From NCBI GenBank assembly GCA_014898425.1, contig RCSZ01000012.1:1302001-1366000 (forward strand): a stretch of DNA of 64,000 bases. Reading direction: 5' to 3'. Below the pieces are notes generated by a model. That model did not search any database. It saw only the letters and a list, made by a program, of their open reading frames with translations, and had not been told where the DNA came from. A program made the position numbers and the translations under genes. The stretch's first letter is position 1. Each line of letters opens with the position of its first letter. Below are positions 35,743 to 48,273 of the stretch, in pieces. Source of the stretch: Botryotinia globosa (Eukaryota; Ascomycota; Leotiomycetes; Helotiales; Sclerotiniaceae).

Positions 35743-36556
35743 TACTGAGGAGTGAGTTGTTTTCAGGGTATGTTTCACATCTGATGTAGAAAGCGAAATT
35801 GGATACTTACTAAGTTGCTTACTTACCCATTGAATTGAATAATCTATTTTGTGTGATAAGCCAAGAATCTGCTGAGGGTTTTCAGCTCTTCCTATTGGGA
35901 TACACACAGTACGTACGCACATGCATGAACTGCGCACTCGATATGCATGCTGAAAAATACGCGTGTTGATATGTTCCAATCATGGTTCTATCCCCACACC
36001 CACCCACAGATTCAATCACTCACCCATCTCTGATAATATATCTTCTCTTTCTTGTCCATCAGGCTCAGCATCTAGATAACTAGTATTTGTGTTTTCGTAG
36101 TAAAATTGATCGATGCCATTATTGAATACCTAGGTGCAACCCCTTTACTCGAAGACCACAATCTGTAATTCCTCCGACCGAAACTCTACCGAATGCCAAG
36201 GCAAGGGATTGAGGTTCTCGAAAAATACTCATTGCATTACAAGCACACCATACCACATTGATATCACAACAAGTATTAGACCTCGATCCACTTCTGGTAG
36301 TACGTATTAAATTCTAATTGATGTATTGCTGTTTCAAAGACTAAGATAGCTGGCTAAATGCGCTCATCTCGTCTCATCTGCCGAGAAGATTCTCATAACT
36401 TCGAGAAACCTATGTGTATGTGTCTCCAAACGAGTTTGCCCCCCATGCGCCGCATTCATTATAAAATACATTTATCTGTACATTAGGTCCTGCTCTCGAT
36501 TAAACTCCGTGAATCGCTTCACGTCTGAATTCCAGAGATGCAAATCCATATCTACC
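35743..36556. other. intergenic region between NLR and telomere protein genes
   Basis: Promoter and 5' leader of the NLR and 3' flank of the next minus-strand gene. No gene is seen. Confidence 0.6.
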
Positions 36557-39500
36557 TCACTTCTTTCCCTTTTCCGTGGCACTCTTTCCCTGAGTATCCT
36601 TCTCCATCGCTGCACTAACCCTTTCTAATTTCGTCTTTTGACGATCATCGAGTGCGTGAAACCATTCTCTCAATTCTTTCATGTGTTTCTTTTCCCCATG
36701 ACCATATTCAACAGGAGGTCCCCGAACTTCTATTTCTGTACCCTCATCCTTGAACACTGCCCAACTACTCTCTTCTTCAGATTTCAATGTGAAACCTCTC
36801 TCTTTGACCGATAAGACACTGAAATCTCTCAGTACTATACCATCTCCAATTTCAGGTGTGGGAAGAGCATCTCTGTATGGACGAAAGATTTTTACTTCCA
36901 CTACGCCGGAAGGAGCTATAGTTTGATCGGTAATGGTGAAGGTGCTAGTGTAGTGTCTTGGCCCTGACTTTGCTCTTTGAGGTTCAGCAGGTACACTTGT
37001 AGCGATTGCCAAAATATCCAGTTTAGAATTCATTTTGAAACGAAGCATTTTGAGAGTTGTGTATTCACTCAAATCAGTACGAAGATATTTGGACAGACGT
37101 AGTTTCGGATCGGTAGTTGCTGGTGCTCTTAGGTGATGGCCGGCTTTTGTAGGCGATTCGGGTAGTCCGAGTATTGCCATTTCAGTGCTCGTATCCGGAC
37201 CTTTTGGCGTTTTCTCTTCATCAAGAACTAGAGATGGTGACCCTTTAGACCGATTGCTATCACGTGTAGATGGCCTCTCGTTCTCTTTGTTGGACTTTGT
37301 TGGCGTAACAGGAGGGATAGCCTCCACAACTGGCTCCAATTTCTTAGAACGTGTTTGTCTAGGACTTACAGTCGCTGATCCTTTCCTACTCCTCTTGAAA
37401 TCAGGCGAAGGTGAAAGATCTTTGCTGGACCGGGTTTGTCTAGGGCTGATTGGGGTTGATTCCTTTTTGCTTGTCCTAGATTCAGGTGTAGATTCTTTGC
37501 GGCCACGACTTCTTAAGGGAGACAAAGAATTGGGAGGTGCTCGTCTGAATTTCTCCGACACAAAGGCTTCGGTATCATCGGCGACAGCTTCAGTCTCCTC
37601 AATTGTTTGCTCGATATACTCTCCCGTGACCTTAAAATTCTTCAAGTCTTTCTCGAAAATGCTGTTTTCGGACAACCTCGCAAGAGTCTGTTGAGTTTCG
37701 AACTCCCTCGTTTCGGCTGCCCTGACATTGATTTCGATTTGTTCAATCTCCGCCTCTCCCTCTTCAGACTCTTCATCTTCAACATCCGAGACGCCCTCCC
37801 TAAACACCTCATCCTCATCAACATCCGAAGCGCCCTCCATGAATACCTCATCTTCGTCAACATTCGAGATTCCCTCTTCAAACACTCCACCTTGATGCAT
37901 CTCCAAATATCTCTCCCCGGCATCTTCATCTTTATCTTCATCTTCATCAACACTTGAATCAATCTCCTCAACATTTCCTGCTTCATTTACTTCAGCATTA
38001 TCTTCCTCCGCACTTCCAGCCATATCACCCTCGATAATCTCTTCGCTGACCTGCCTGACTTCGATTTCGGTAGTTTCAGTGTCTTTGAGCTCAATTATTT
38101 CTGTCTTGGTAAATTGAACCTCTATGTCTTCTGACTCGGAATCAATCATTTCATCGTCTTCATCTATCGCACCCGTGTCTGGAGCTACATCCAAATTCGC
38201 ATCAGGCTCCTCTTGAGAAGAATTTATGTCTTCATTCTCAAGTAAGTCCGGTGATGGATCCTTTTCGATGCCTGCATCAGTTTCCACCATATCCATGTCT
38301 TCATCCATCTCTCCCATCTCTTCTTGTAACTGAAGTTGAAGTAGATCTGACATCGAAGTTAATCCGTCCTCATCATCGTCCCCATCGACATTCTCATCAA
38401 TTTTCTCATCAATGTTCTGCTTTTGAGTATCGTCAGGTGTTGGAAGCTGATCATTCTGGTGATCTGCGGTAGTATCAATGACATTAATAGTGCTTTGGGA
38501 TTGTGGCATCTGGTCTGGTTCATCAATTAACTCTGGTTCGTCTTCCAGTTCAGTTTCCAACACCGCAGGAGAGGAGATGAGATCTTTATTCTCTTTGTCG
38601 CCCTCGTCACCCGTCTCATTCGCATCACTGGTATCATTTGCATCGCTCGTATCGTTTGCGCCATCTATACCAAAAGTTCTCGAGAACAGGGTAGCTCCTT
38701 TAGGAGACCTTGCCCAACCAGACTTGGCAGCTCGATCCTTGATACTTTGATCCGTGGAACTGGGTACTGTTGAAACATTAGGGTTTTCTACAGCGATTGG
38801 CGATGGTAGAGAATTTTCGAGTGCAACACTATGAGTATTTGCATTGCCATCGGCCAGTATAGGGCCAGGTACAATTTCGGTCGCTGGTCGTACATCGTCC
38901 TTCATTTCGATTGGTTCGGGTCCTTGGGAAGAAGTCTCCTCAGCATTTGCTCCATTCGAATTTTGATCAAGATCCTCATTTTCAACAATCTCGACATCGT
39001 TCTTGAAATTTTCTCGATTACTCTGGGGTACATCACTGTCAGAATTTGCAGAACCTTGTTCCAGCTGTTTCTGTGGACCCGCTTTCTCTAGCTTTTCGAG
39101 TAACCCGTCGAGATTGTCTGTAGTATTATCGACATCCATCTTGTCAATGGCAGCAGATGGATTGATTACACTGGTCTCGATATCCATAGGCTCAGTAGAA
39201 TCTACTTCGATAGCAGTCTCATCCTCTAGATTTTCTTGTGGTGGGGATTGTTTTGCGCCCTCTGGCCCAAGCACGCTTTCATCTGCATCCATTTGCGTGT
39301 CAAGGGCAGAGCCCGGTGCATTCAATACATTTTCAGGCATTTCTGCGTCGGGTTTGAGGGTGTCGATGCGATCTTTGACTAACGGGTTTTCACTTGCCAT
39401 TGGCTCGTCCTCAACTGACTCTTCCGAAGACTCCCTTGCGAATTCTTGGGATTTTGTAGAACGGATGCTAATGTTTGGAACTTGTTCGCCAACAATATCC

Positions 39501-41931
39501 AGACTTTCATCTCCCCCTTTCTCTTCTTCCTCTTCGTCGTCCTCTTCTTCCTCTCCGTCATCCTCATATTCCTCTGACTCTTCCCCCGATTCAAATTTCT
39601 CGTCAGCCTTATGATTGTTTCTGATTTGAGCTACTGGGGCTTCCGCTGGCTCCCCATCTTCATCATCCGAGGACAAAAGATCTATTACCTCAGGCTGTTG
39701 CTGAATTGGCGCTTGATTACTCGTCTCACCCTCGCCATCCTCACTGTAGCTATCTTCGTCATCGTAATCTTCTTCACTACCGTTTTCGTAATCTTCGGGA
39801 TAGTTACCCCTACCCGTTGAATCCATATTCTCATCATTTGCATCAAAGTAGCCTTGTTCATAGTCATCTGATTCTTGATCATCGTAAATAATTTCCTCGT
39901 CTTCATCTTCTTCCCTTGCTTCATAGTAGGAACCTTGTTCGCCATATTCCACTGCGAGGGCCGAATTGGGCAGCCGTTGCTTAGTATCATCTTCGACTTC
40001 AAGAAATCCCTCAGCATCACCATCTTCATCCTCATCACTACTCTCGGTCAAGTCTACAATTTGAGATGGGGGAGACTGGTGCGATTGATGGGTGTGATTG
40101 GATTGATGAAATTGATCACTTTGAGACCGAGCCATAGATGTTGTGGAAGGGAGTTGGGGGTATAAACTGGCAGTTTGTTGATGACTGTCTCCCAAGTCAG
40201 GATAGTCCATGATAGGATGGGTTGCCCAATTGTTTGGTTCTGTGTAGGTCTGCTCTGGGTCGGGATAGTTGTATTGATCTAGACCCTCCCCCATTTCGGG
40301 GGGAACGAATCGGCCTTGTTCTTCTGGCATCTCTTCGTAAGCGCCGACTGACGTATAGGAATCTGGCCCAGGAGCATTGTACGGTGCAAATAGTTGATCA
40401 GCACTATCATCGACCTCATTTGGACGTTGCTCGTGAGGAGAATAGATGTTCCGGGTATTTAGGGGGTCATACTGATCTCCAGAAAGAATTGATGACGTAT
40501 TGTAGGTAGTCTGGCCCGAATCCGACTGATCATTCGAGTGACGTAGAGGACTGGCATCATACGTATCGTTTTCTTGCCTATGATCTGAAATCAGTGTATC
40601 AGACTCTGCTGATAGCGCAACCGGAGCATTTGTGATTTGAAGATCTTGAGTATGTTCATTGTGTATGTAGTTATTGAACTTCTCAACTCGGTTTGCTACT
40701 AGTGGAGATACCAAAGGAAGACCTTCTGATGGCAAAGGCCGTAGTTGCGGGGAAGAAGGCAATTTTTCATCTAAATGTTCTGACGGGATTTCTCGTGGCC
40801 TAGTATCTGAAAAGATAGAACCAGACACTTTATGTGGAGGCGGCATTGGATTTGTGTTCCCATCTTCGACCTGTGGTGTCTCCTGCGATGGAGCTTCCGC
40901 ATGCACAACCTCTACACTTTCATTCGTCTCCGCTTCCTCGGTGATCTTAGGCAGATCTTGGTCTAATGTTTGCGTTTCTTCGGTGATTACCTCAGTTTCA
41001 ACCTCTATAGTTTGAACACCCTCGTCCGTCATCGATGGCGCACGTTGGTTTACTGGTTCCTCGATACCATTTTCCGAAGATGCCGCTACCGGCTCTTCGA
41101 CCTCTGGACTGGGACTTGGCGACCTGCTCGTAAATCGCCATGATGTGCTGAGCCTAGTTCTTTTCCTCCCTTTACCACGGACTGACCCGTCTTCAACCTC
41201 AAATGGGTCGTAGCCTTCTTCGAACATTGAACCGTATGATATTCGCTCACGTTTCAGGAAAGCCGGAGAAGAGTACTCCTCTATATTCTGTGAAGCTGTT
41301 TGCTTAAAGAATGAAACAGGCGTTGCTGGGATTTCTGGGATTTGGTTTTCGGTCTCTACATCTGTCGCTGGGGCGGGCGGGGGCGGGGAGGCATTTGTCT
41401 GAACAGATTTGGAATCGGCATTTTCAATGCTGATAAGTTTGACATCTTGAGAGTCTTCAGGGCGAAACTGCAAGAAAAATAGTTAGAACATTATATATGG
41501 AAGTTAAATTTTATTCGTACCTGGAGTAACAGTTTGTCTGTGAACTTCAATTCAAACTCCACACCCCTTCCAGGTGTCGCACTTGGAGCTTCAGTTCCCA
41601 CATATTCCGCTCCATCTAAACATAAGATCACTTCATCTCCGCTAGTGATACCAGACTTCGCAATCGCATTCGCAGACGACCCTGAAAACTGTACGCGCAC
41701 TTGACCTCTGATTCTGCGCAAGCGGAAATCGGGTTCGGCAAGTAAGAAAGCCACAGAACCCGTACGAGAACTATATGGCCATGTGAGAGTCACTACCGCT
41801 CTAACTGATCTCAAAGCTGATGCTGGAAGTGATGGCGTAAGCTGCGCGATTGGGATATGCGTGGTTGACTCTAACTTTGACATTGTCGTGGAGTTTGGAA
41901 TTCCATTTGCAGCTGCTATTGTTTCTGCCAT
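36557..41931 (-). CDS. very acidic telomere-type OB-fold protein (POT1/Cdc13-like, Telo_bind)
   Basis: Two exons (41931-41521, 41467-36557), 1773 residues; intron 41468-41520 with GTACGA donor and TTGCAG acceptor. Residues about 25-135 form a beta-rich domain (RAVVTLTWPYSSRTGSVAFLL, RVQFSGSSA, GDEVILCLDGAEYVG) typical of an OB fold. A huge, low-complexity, Asp/Glu/Ser-rich middle (about 140-1560) carries acidic repeats and KR/RS patches near 1450-1550. The C-terminal domain (about 1594-1705) reads as a POT1/Cdc13 single-strand telomere-binding OB fold: LKMLRFKMNSKLDILAIA, TSTFTITDQT, VEVKIFRPYRDALP, GDGIVLRDFSVLSV and SWAVFKD. By family it should bind G-rich telomeric single strands in the nucleus, possibly as the Cdc13/CTC1-type partner of Stn1-Ten1. 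The assignment to CST rather than shelterin is inference. Confidence 0.8.
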
Positions 41932-42471
41932 TGCAAAATGCAGATGCTGATCATCGGGAAATAAGCATTTCCTTTCTGTAGTGACGTATCAACGAACCGT
42001 ATCGTATCCCTATGCGTGAATAATTGTTTTGTTTCGAGTTTGTAGAACGCGTTTGTGGATTCCTGCTGTGACGGGAGCTTTGTTAGCTTGCGATGGGGTG
42101 GGCGTCATCGGAATCTTTTTAAAGTTTTTGCCGAAGTAATGACCCCTGCTCTGCTTAAACGTATCTTGCTGGCAGCTGGAGTGACGCAAAGAATAAAAAG
42201 TAGGTAACCATAGTCGGCTTTTATCCATATAGGGACGACGGGTATCTGAATTCACACTCTCTCAATATTGTTTCTATATATTTAGAGGAAGCATTTCTAA
42301 TCCTACAATACAATACGAATACAATACGACAAACATTAAATATTCTTACAATTCCAACAGCCTTTCATCAACGTATATCTCCAGTTCAAAAAACCAAATC
42401 AACACATATATTGCCACAAGTCCAATCAGTGAAACTGAAGAGATATCCAAAGTCACCTCGAAACCTTCAAA
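41932..42471. promoter_or_regulatory. divergent promoter between telomere protein and FMO genes
   Basis: A 540-bp shared upstream region. It contains a TGACGT (bZIP/CRE-like) site near 41980 and a TATATATTT stretch (42275-42283) about 190 bp before the FMO start. Tandem AATACGA/AATACAA units lie at 42303-42330. Confidence 0.45.
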
Positions 42472-43929
42472 ATGAACTCGAGAATTCGAGCTTCGTTCAA
42501 TGTCAAGCGGATTGCAATTATAGGTGCAGGTCCCTCTGGACTGGCCGCAGCAAGATTTCTTCTGGCGGAGCAATACTTTGATAAGATCGATATCATTGAG
42601 CAGCAAGCTGAAGTGGGAGGGGTATGGAATTATACTCCAAATATAATAAGTGAGAGTGTGCGCATCCCATCAACGTCGCCAAATGTATCTCTTGAAAAGC
42701 CAATTTGGCCAAAGGACGGAAATCCTCCGGTTTTCTCAAATCCCATGTATGATCGTTTACACACAAATATTCCAAAGTCGTTGATGTGCTTTTCTGATCG
42801 ACCATTTCGCTCCGATTCTCTGTTGTTCCCCACACGCGAAGATGTTCAAGAATACCTTGTACACTACTCTGGAGAAGTTAGACATCTGATTCGCTTCTCG
42901 GAGCAAGTCCAGGATATAAGATTAGAGCCAGACAATGGTCGTGATCGATGGCGAATCATTTCTAGATCTACAATTACCAACGACGAGATCAAAGAGACTT
43001 ATGATGCCGTTGTCATCGCAAACGGACATTATTCTGTCCCTTTTATACCTGATGTACCGGGGATTAAGGAATTCAGCTCGGCTCATCCATCCACCATATC
43101 ACACTCCAAAATATTTCGTTCGCCCGATTCTTTTGTAGGTAAGAAAGTAATCGTGGTTGGAAGTGGAGCCTCGGGATTGGATATTGGAACACAGATCAGT
43201 AAGGTTTGTAAGAAGCCTCTATTAAATTCAGTAAGGACTTCCTTTGGCGAGGGAGGAGACGGGAAGGAAGAGGTTCCTCCCATTTCAGAATACCTTGCCG
43301 ACATTAGAGGTGTGAGGTTTGATGATGGACGGACAGAAAAAGACGTCGATGCCGTAGTATACTGCACAGGGTACTTCTACTCTTATCCATTCCTCAATTC
43401 GTTGAAACCACCAGTTGTCACCACTGGTCGACGAGTGGTGGGCTCATATCAACATCTATTTGATATCCAGCATCCAACTCTTGCATTTACAGCCTTGGCA
43501 CAAAAGATTATCCCGTTCCCAATATCTGAAGTCCAAAGTGCAGCAGTCTCGAAAGTTTGGTCGAACAAGTTGGACTTGCCTAGTAAGGAAGAAATGAATC
43601 TATGGGAGCAGGAAAGGGTGAAAGAACATGGTAATGGCACGTCTTTCCACGTCTTTGGTTACCCTCACGACGCAAATTATCTAAACAGCTTACACGATTG
43701 GGTGAAAAGTGCAAAAGGAGGATTCAGTAAGAAGCCAGCGTATTGGGATGAGGAGAAGTTGTGGATAAGAGAAATATATACAGACATACGAAAGCGTTTT
43801 ATTGAGGATGGCGAGAAAGCAAAGTCCTTGGAAGAGCTGGGTTACGATTTTGAGAAACGCGATGAACAGGTGAAAAGTATAGAGTTTACAGGTGTTAATA
43901 GAACAATAGTAGAAATAGACCAGATTTGA
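42472..43929 (+). CDS. flavin-containing monooxygenase (FMO-like)
   Basis: A single exon, 485 residues. FAD-binding GAGPSG at 18-23 in the N-terminal Rossmann motif, then EQQAEVGGVWNY, the conserved glycine-tryptophan block of FMOs. DAVVIANGHYSVPFIPDVPG and the SHSKIF segment match the FMO core, and the NADPH-binding GSGASG lies near 229-234. DAVVYCTGYFYSYPF is the usual ATG-like linker. Expected reaction: NADPH- and O2-dependent oxygenation of nucleophilic N or S atoms; yeast FMO1 does this for thiols in the ER. No signal peptide or C-terminal membrane helix is seen. Possibly cytosolic. Substrate unknown. It is intronless, unlike most neighbours. Confidence 0.88.
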   Translation: MNSRIRASFNVKRIAIIGAGPSGLAAARFLLAEQYFDKIDIIEQQAEVGGVWNYTPNIISESVRIPSTSPNVSLEKPIWPKDGNPPVFSNPMYDRLHTNIPKSLMCFSDRPFRSDSLLFPTREDVQEYLVHYSGEVRHLIRFSEQVQDIRLEPDNGRDRWRIISRSTITNDEIKETYDAVVIANGHYSVPFIPDVPGIKEFSSAHPSTISHSKIFRSPDSFVGKKVIVVGSGASGLDIGTQISKVCKKPLLNSVRTSFGEGGDGKEEVPPISEYLADIRGVRFDDGRTEKDVDAVVYCTGYFYSYPFLNSLKPPVVTTGRRVVGSYQHLFDIQHPTLAFTALAQKIIPFPISEVQSAAVSKVWSNKLDLPSKEEMNLWEQERVKEHGNGTSFHVFGYPHDANYLNSLHDWVKSAKGGFSKKPAYWDEEKLWIREIYTDIRKRFIEDGEKAKSLEELGYDFEKRDEQVKSIEFTGVNRTIVEIDQI

Positions 43930-45223
43930 AGATGGAAAGAAAGGGCATCCATATTCTTCAATTTGTGAAATTTATCGGACTATTGACTCATCGTCGCGCG
44001 CCCTTCTACACAACTAGTAGATACTTATAAACACATTCATATGGTGAAGCGAAGCAAAGAACAAAGCATAGATAGGTAGAGATGTAATTTATGTTTGACT
44101 ATCGACTTGACATGAGGTCAGCATGGAAAAGATTCATGATCAATCCCGACAATTGAAAGCTTCCACCAAAAGATCAGTCTTTGCCAATGTCATCTCAACT
44201 TCAACACAGCAAACATGTATTCCGTAGAACATGGCGGTTGAATCGTATTACCAGAGTTGTGTTGTCCTCATATCATTCATTCCAATCAATGCACGTAGAT
44301 CTCAAGTGTGCTTACCCTATTATCATTATCATCATCACTATTCATCCTCATCTTCCGTGTCATCGCCCATTGCGTCCTGTCTTTTCTAACAATCCATTGA
44401 GTGGAAGGGTGTGGTATGTTTCCATCTTTAGGTCATCATCGTGTCATGGAAGCCGCACGAGGGGCCCTCGTGACGATGGTTTTGAAGTGGTAAATATATT
44501 TCTTCTTGACCAAGTTATCGGAATCGGCAGTTGAGTAGTGAAAATATCAAACTGTCGATGATTTGAGTTAATGGTCTTGTTTGTTGAAGAAGAAAGAAAA
44601 GGAGACCAGAAAGGAAAAAAATTATACAAAATATTTCTTACACTAGCGTTGTTCGCTAAATTCACCTTAGGCCCCGCGCTGCTCTAAGACTCCAAGATTG
44701 ATTCAGTTGCCGCGATGCGTACATACATACTAGTAATTACATCCATACTGTAGTACTTTCTGGCTGTTCCTACATTTTCATCATTTTAATCATTACCCAC
44801 CCAAAACTGCAAACTTATCGAAATCCTCAATTTATAAATCGGAAAACCTTCAATAACCCGTCACTCACATCACATCACATCACATACAATACAATACAAT
44901 ACAATACAACACAGTACAGTACAATACAATACAAACACGATATTCCCTCAAAAAATAAGAATCACTCTCACCACATAACTGAATACCATCTGCGAATCCC
45001 AACAACCCTTCACACCCAAATCCAGCCCTTCTGCGATTTCCTCAACTTGTTACTTTGTTCAACAAAAATCACCCGATACCATACCTCACTTGCTTGTACA
45101 TCTCTATCCACAGACACATCTCGAAAGTTATTCAACGTCACAAACAGAAGCTCGTAATATTGCCATCCTCGGAAGTTTGACATAAAGCGCATAGTTATCA
45201 GATTTTAAATTCATCCTTTCGTA
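43930..45223. other. intergenic region with short tandem repeats
   Basis: 3' flank of FMO and promoter of the eIF4E-like gene. It holds an ATCATT/ATCATC-like stretch (44320-44345) and a composite ACATC/AATAC repeat (44870-44935). No gene is seen. Confidence 0.55.
44870..44935. repeat. (CACAT)n/(ACAAT)n pentanucleotide tract
   Basis: CACAT units pass into AATAC/ACAGT units over about 65 bp, in the leader or promoter of the cap-binding protein gene. Confidence 0.7.
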
Positions 45224-46363
45224 ATGGATAACCTGTGGAGTCGCCGTTCGAAGTAAGTATTTCCTTCTTCGTTCCCGCATTGTCTCCTTTCTTTGAGCGC
45301 TTCTAATCAAAGTGTGGTGCAGTTCCAGCAAACTTTCGCTATCCACAGGCAATCCAACTACGAATGGATCAACTCTTGGTGGTGGCGACCACGCAGCAAG
45401 GGGATTTGTCTTGGGAAGAAGACATGGAGACACTTCTTCGCACAGCACAAAAAACCCTTTCAATTCCATGTCCCCTTCGGCCTCGTCTTTATCCTCTCCA
45501 ACAACGGGCGCATCGAGCGCTTTTGGGTTAGGATCAGGCGCTTTCGCATCATTTGGAAACTCGAAGGGCCCAAAAACTCCTGGAGGTGGAGGTGCGCTGG
45601 ATTTTGGAAGTGTAGTGGGAGGATCTACCAAAACACCAACTGCGGAGAAAAATTATAGAGATTTGGGAACAAAGACATCTAAAACTTCCCTTACAGATTC
45701 GAAGACGGCTACAGCGCCAGCTTCACACCAATTTCGACATGGCTGGGTATTCTGGTACAGACCCCCAATCTCCAAGTCAAACGGATTTGTTGAATACGAA
45801 AAGACGTTACATCCAATGGCAGCATTCAATTCGGCGGAGGAATTGTTTGACGTTTTCGATCATATGAGGCACCCCTCGAATCTGCCACTAGTTTCCGATT
45901 ACCACATGTTTAAGAAGGGAATTCGTCCAGTTTGGGAGGATGATGAAAACAAAAAAGGAGGCAAATGGATTGTGAGACTCAAGAAGGGTGTGGCTGATCG
46001 TTATTGGGAAGATTTAGTCTTCGCAATGGCTGGAGATGAGTTCGACCCCAGCGAAGAAGTTTGCGGGGTTGTACTTAGCGTGCGCAATGGAGAAGATATT
46101 TTGAGTATCTGGACCCGTTCAGGTGGCGGGAGGGTACTCAAAATTAGGTACTTATCTCTTTACAAAATGCTCAACAAATAGACTAACCATTGAACAGGGA
46201 GACATTAAAGCGCGTTCTTTCATTCCCACCTGAAACTAAGGTGGAATGGAAGTCTCATGATTCTAGTATACAACAACGAACTGCTATCGACGAAGCTCGA
46301 AAGGAGAAGGCGGCCAATCATCACAATAATCGCAATGGCACCGAACACTCGGAGAAGAAATAA
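45224..46363 (+). CDS. eIF4E-family cap-binding protein (eIF4E2/4EHP-like)
   Basis: Three exons (45224-45252, 45323-46147, 46198-46363), 339 residues; the first exon has only 29 nt (MDNLWSRRS-N). A long Ser/Gly/Thr-rich N-terminal extension (1-140) precedes the cap-binding domain: FRHGWVFWYRPP (Trp151), the dorsal SAEELFDVFDHM helix, YHMFKKGIRPVWEDDENKKGGKWIVRL with Trp214/Glu215 as the base-stacking and base-pairing residues, and WEDLVFAMAGDEF, then SIWTR. The first cap-stacking position falls in PSNLPLVSDYHMFK, without the usual Trp, as in 4EHP-type proteins. By family it binds m7G caps in the cytoplasm and often acts as a translational repressor or alternative initiation factor. The tail is basic (KKAA..EKK). 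Confidence 0.88.
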
Positions 46364-46832
46364 GCAGTCCCTATTTCAACATTTTATTGAGCTCCCTAGG
46401 CCACGAGTTTTCTTTTTCCTTATAGGAACTGTACAAGTATTTGGGTTGCATGAATTGGTAAAAGCGAAATGAATGAATGATTTGTTTGGCTTAGGTGGCG
46501 AGTTTTAACTTGAATGTCATTTTGGTTCTGATTCTCCTTCATACCTTTTGATTTCAAGGGAGCCTGTATCATAGTTTCGAAGAGTTTCTTGTTCAGTGAC
46601 TCTTCTTGGCCTTGCCTTTTTTTTCTACTTCTGCTAGTTTAGGATTGCGGTAGCTACATTCAATGTGCTACCTACTACGCAGTAGATCTCACCGGGAGCA
46701 AAATACATTTCTATGAAAGAGCATCAAAGGACTTGGATTAGCTGTGACGTAGATCATATTGCTTACTTTTGCATGAAACTCTGACATTGGGATTGGATTT
46801 ATGAATTATGCTTATTTTACCCTTGCCTGGGT

Positions 46833-46860
46833 GGGTAGGTAGGTAGGTAGGTAGGTAGGT
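46833..46860. repeat. (GGTA)7 microsatellite
   Basis: Seven perfect tandem GGTA units. Confidence 0.9.
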
Positions 46861-47610
46861 TTGCATATGCATGCTTCTTCGCCTTACAAAAATTCTTATC
46901 CCGGATTCTTATTGGAAGTGTGAGATCACTTTGCTACCTATTGTTTACTTGGGGATAGTACATCAAGATTATGTATGTTGTACATGGAACTTTCTCACAT
47001 CCTAAGATAGTGATTCTTCGACTTCCAATGCGAAATATCTGCTGATGGATATAAGTGACAAGTGTTTTATCTGTGTACTCGTGCGTGAATACCTATGCTT
47101 GCTACTTCTGATGTGATGTGATATATTGGTTTCATATCACATCATGACATGTTATATACTGCTGATTCTGCGCACTTTATCATCTTCTTTGCAGGTGTGT
47201 TATAATATAATATGAGAGTTGAATTTGTATGTCTTTATATATCCGTATGATTGTGAGAGTGAGAGTAAGCATGAGAGTAAGCATGAGATTCCGTGGTATT
47301 ACTTATGCGGTTTCGATCGGAAGTTAGAATACATACCTCTTCAGAGAATCTCTCATAAGCTATCCAATACAGATCCAATAGATGGAGGCTAAGAGGAAAC
47401 TTTCGAAAGGGAAAATTGTATAGCATCTTTCTAGGTATTTCTTTGAACTTCTCCTCCTCCTGCTCTTCTTCGCTTCTTTGTACTCTACAGTGGGAATGAA
47501 TATCTCATCTTGTAAGAACTTGCTCGAGTAGAAAGAATCCGAGTCTGAATATATCTGTTTTGTTAGTACAAGATTATATTCAGAGAAATTTATTCTCAAT
47601 ACTAGTACTT

Positions 47611-47800
47611 TGCTCTGCTCTGCTTTGCTTTGCTTTGCTTTGGCATTAATTTTTATTTTTATTTTTATTTTTATTTTTATTTTTATTTTTATTTTTATTT
47701 TTATTTTTATTTTTATTTTTATTTTTATTTTTGTTTTTATTTTTATTTTTGTTTTTGTTTTTGTTTTTGTTTTTGTTTTTATTTTTGTTTTTGTTTTGTT
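47611..47800. repeat. (TTTTTA)n hexanucleotide array with TTTTTG variants
   Basis: CTCTG/CTTTG pentamers (47611-47642) lead into about 150 bp of ATTTTT units; from about 47750 most units become GTTTTT. One strand is almost purely T with a periodic A or G. Confidence 0.9.
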
Positions 47801-48273
47801 TCAATATATGATTTGAATAGATACATAGATAGATATCTATATAAAGAGTTACTTGACTTTGCTCCTATGGACCTGAAATCTTTAATGCACGTCATGTTTT
47901 GCTCGTTAAAAATACTACCTAGGTGTGTAATTATAGCAAGGGTGAAGTGAGGGTAGTGTGATGCTAAGCACGTGATGCTTTGTACCCCACTATGCTGACT
48001 CCTGGGTATATAAAGTAGGATTGATGATTGATGATTGATGATTGGAAATGGGCAGGGAGGGGAGGTACTATTGGAGAGCTATATATCCAATTCATTATGA
48101 ATATCCACACTGCATTTGATTAAATTAATATTCTCAAGGGAAAGAAGCCGAGGTCTCATATTTCTGTCTTTGTCTTATTCCAATTGCAAATACTCACACC
48201 CCCAATCTCCTCTCATTATCTAATCCATCATAAATCAATACAACCCCTCCTTTTCATACAACAACCTCACCAA

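Larger units (their letters stand above)
46364..48273. other. intergenic region rich in microsatellites
   Basis: No gene is seen. It contains a GGTA tract (46833-46860), a CTTTG tract followed by the long ATTTTT hexamer tract (47611-47800), and a tandem GATTGAT near 48020-48042. The frames across the hexamer tract (poly Phe-Ile) are repeat artefacts. Confidence 0.65.

Noticed and set aside
39003..39614. 203-codon Ser/Phe-rich plus frame
   Set aside because: Antisense of the acidic region of the telomere protein gene; composition explains the open frame.
42346..42835. Minus frames over the FMO 5' end
   Set aside because: Antisense shadows; the plus strand carries clear FMO motifs.
47610..47950. 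Poly Phe-Ile/Phe-Tyr open frames
   Set aside because: Produced by the ATTTTT repeat, not protein coding.
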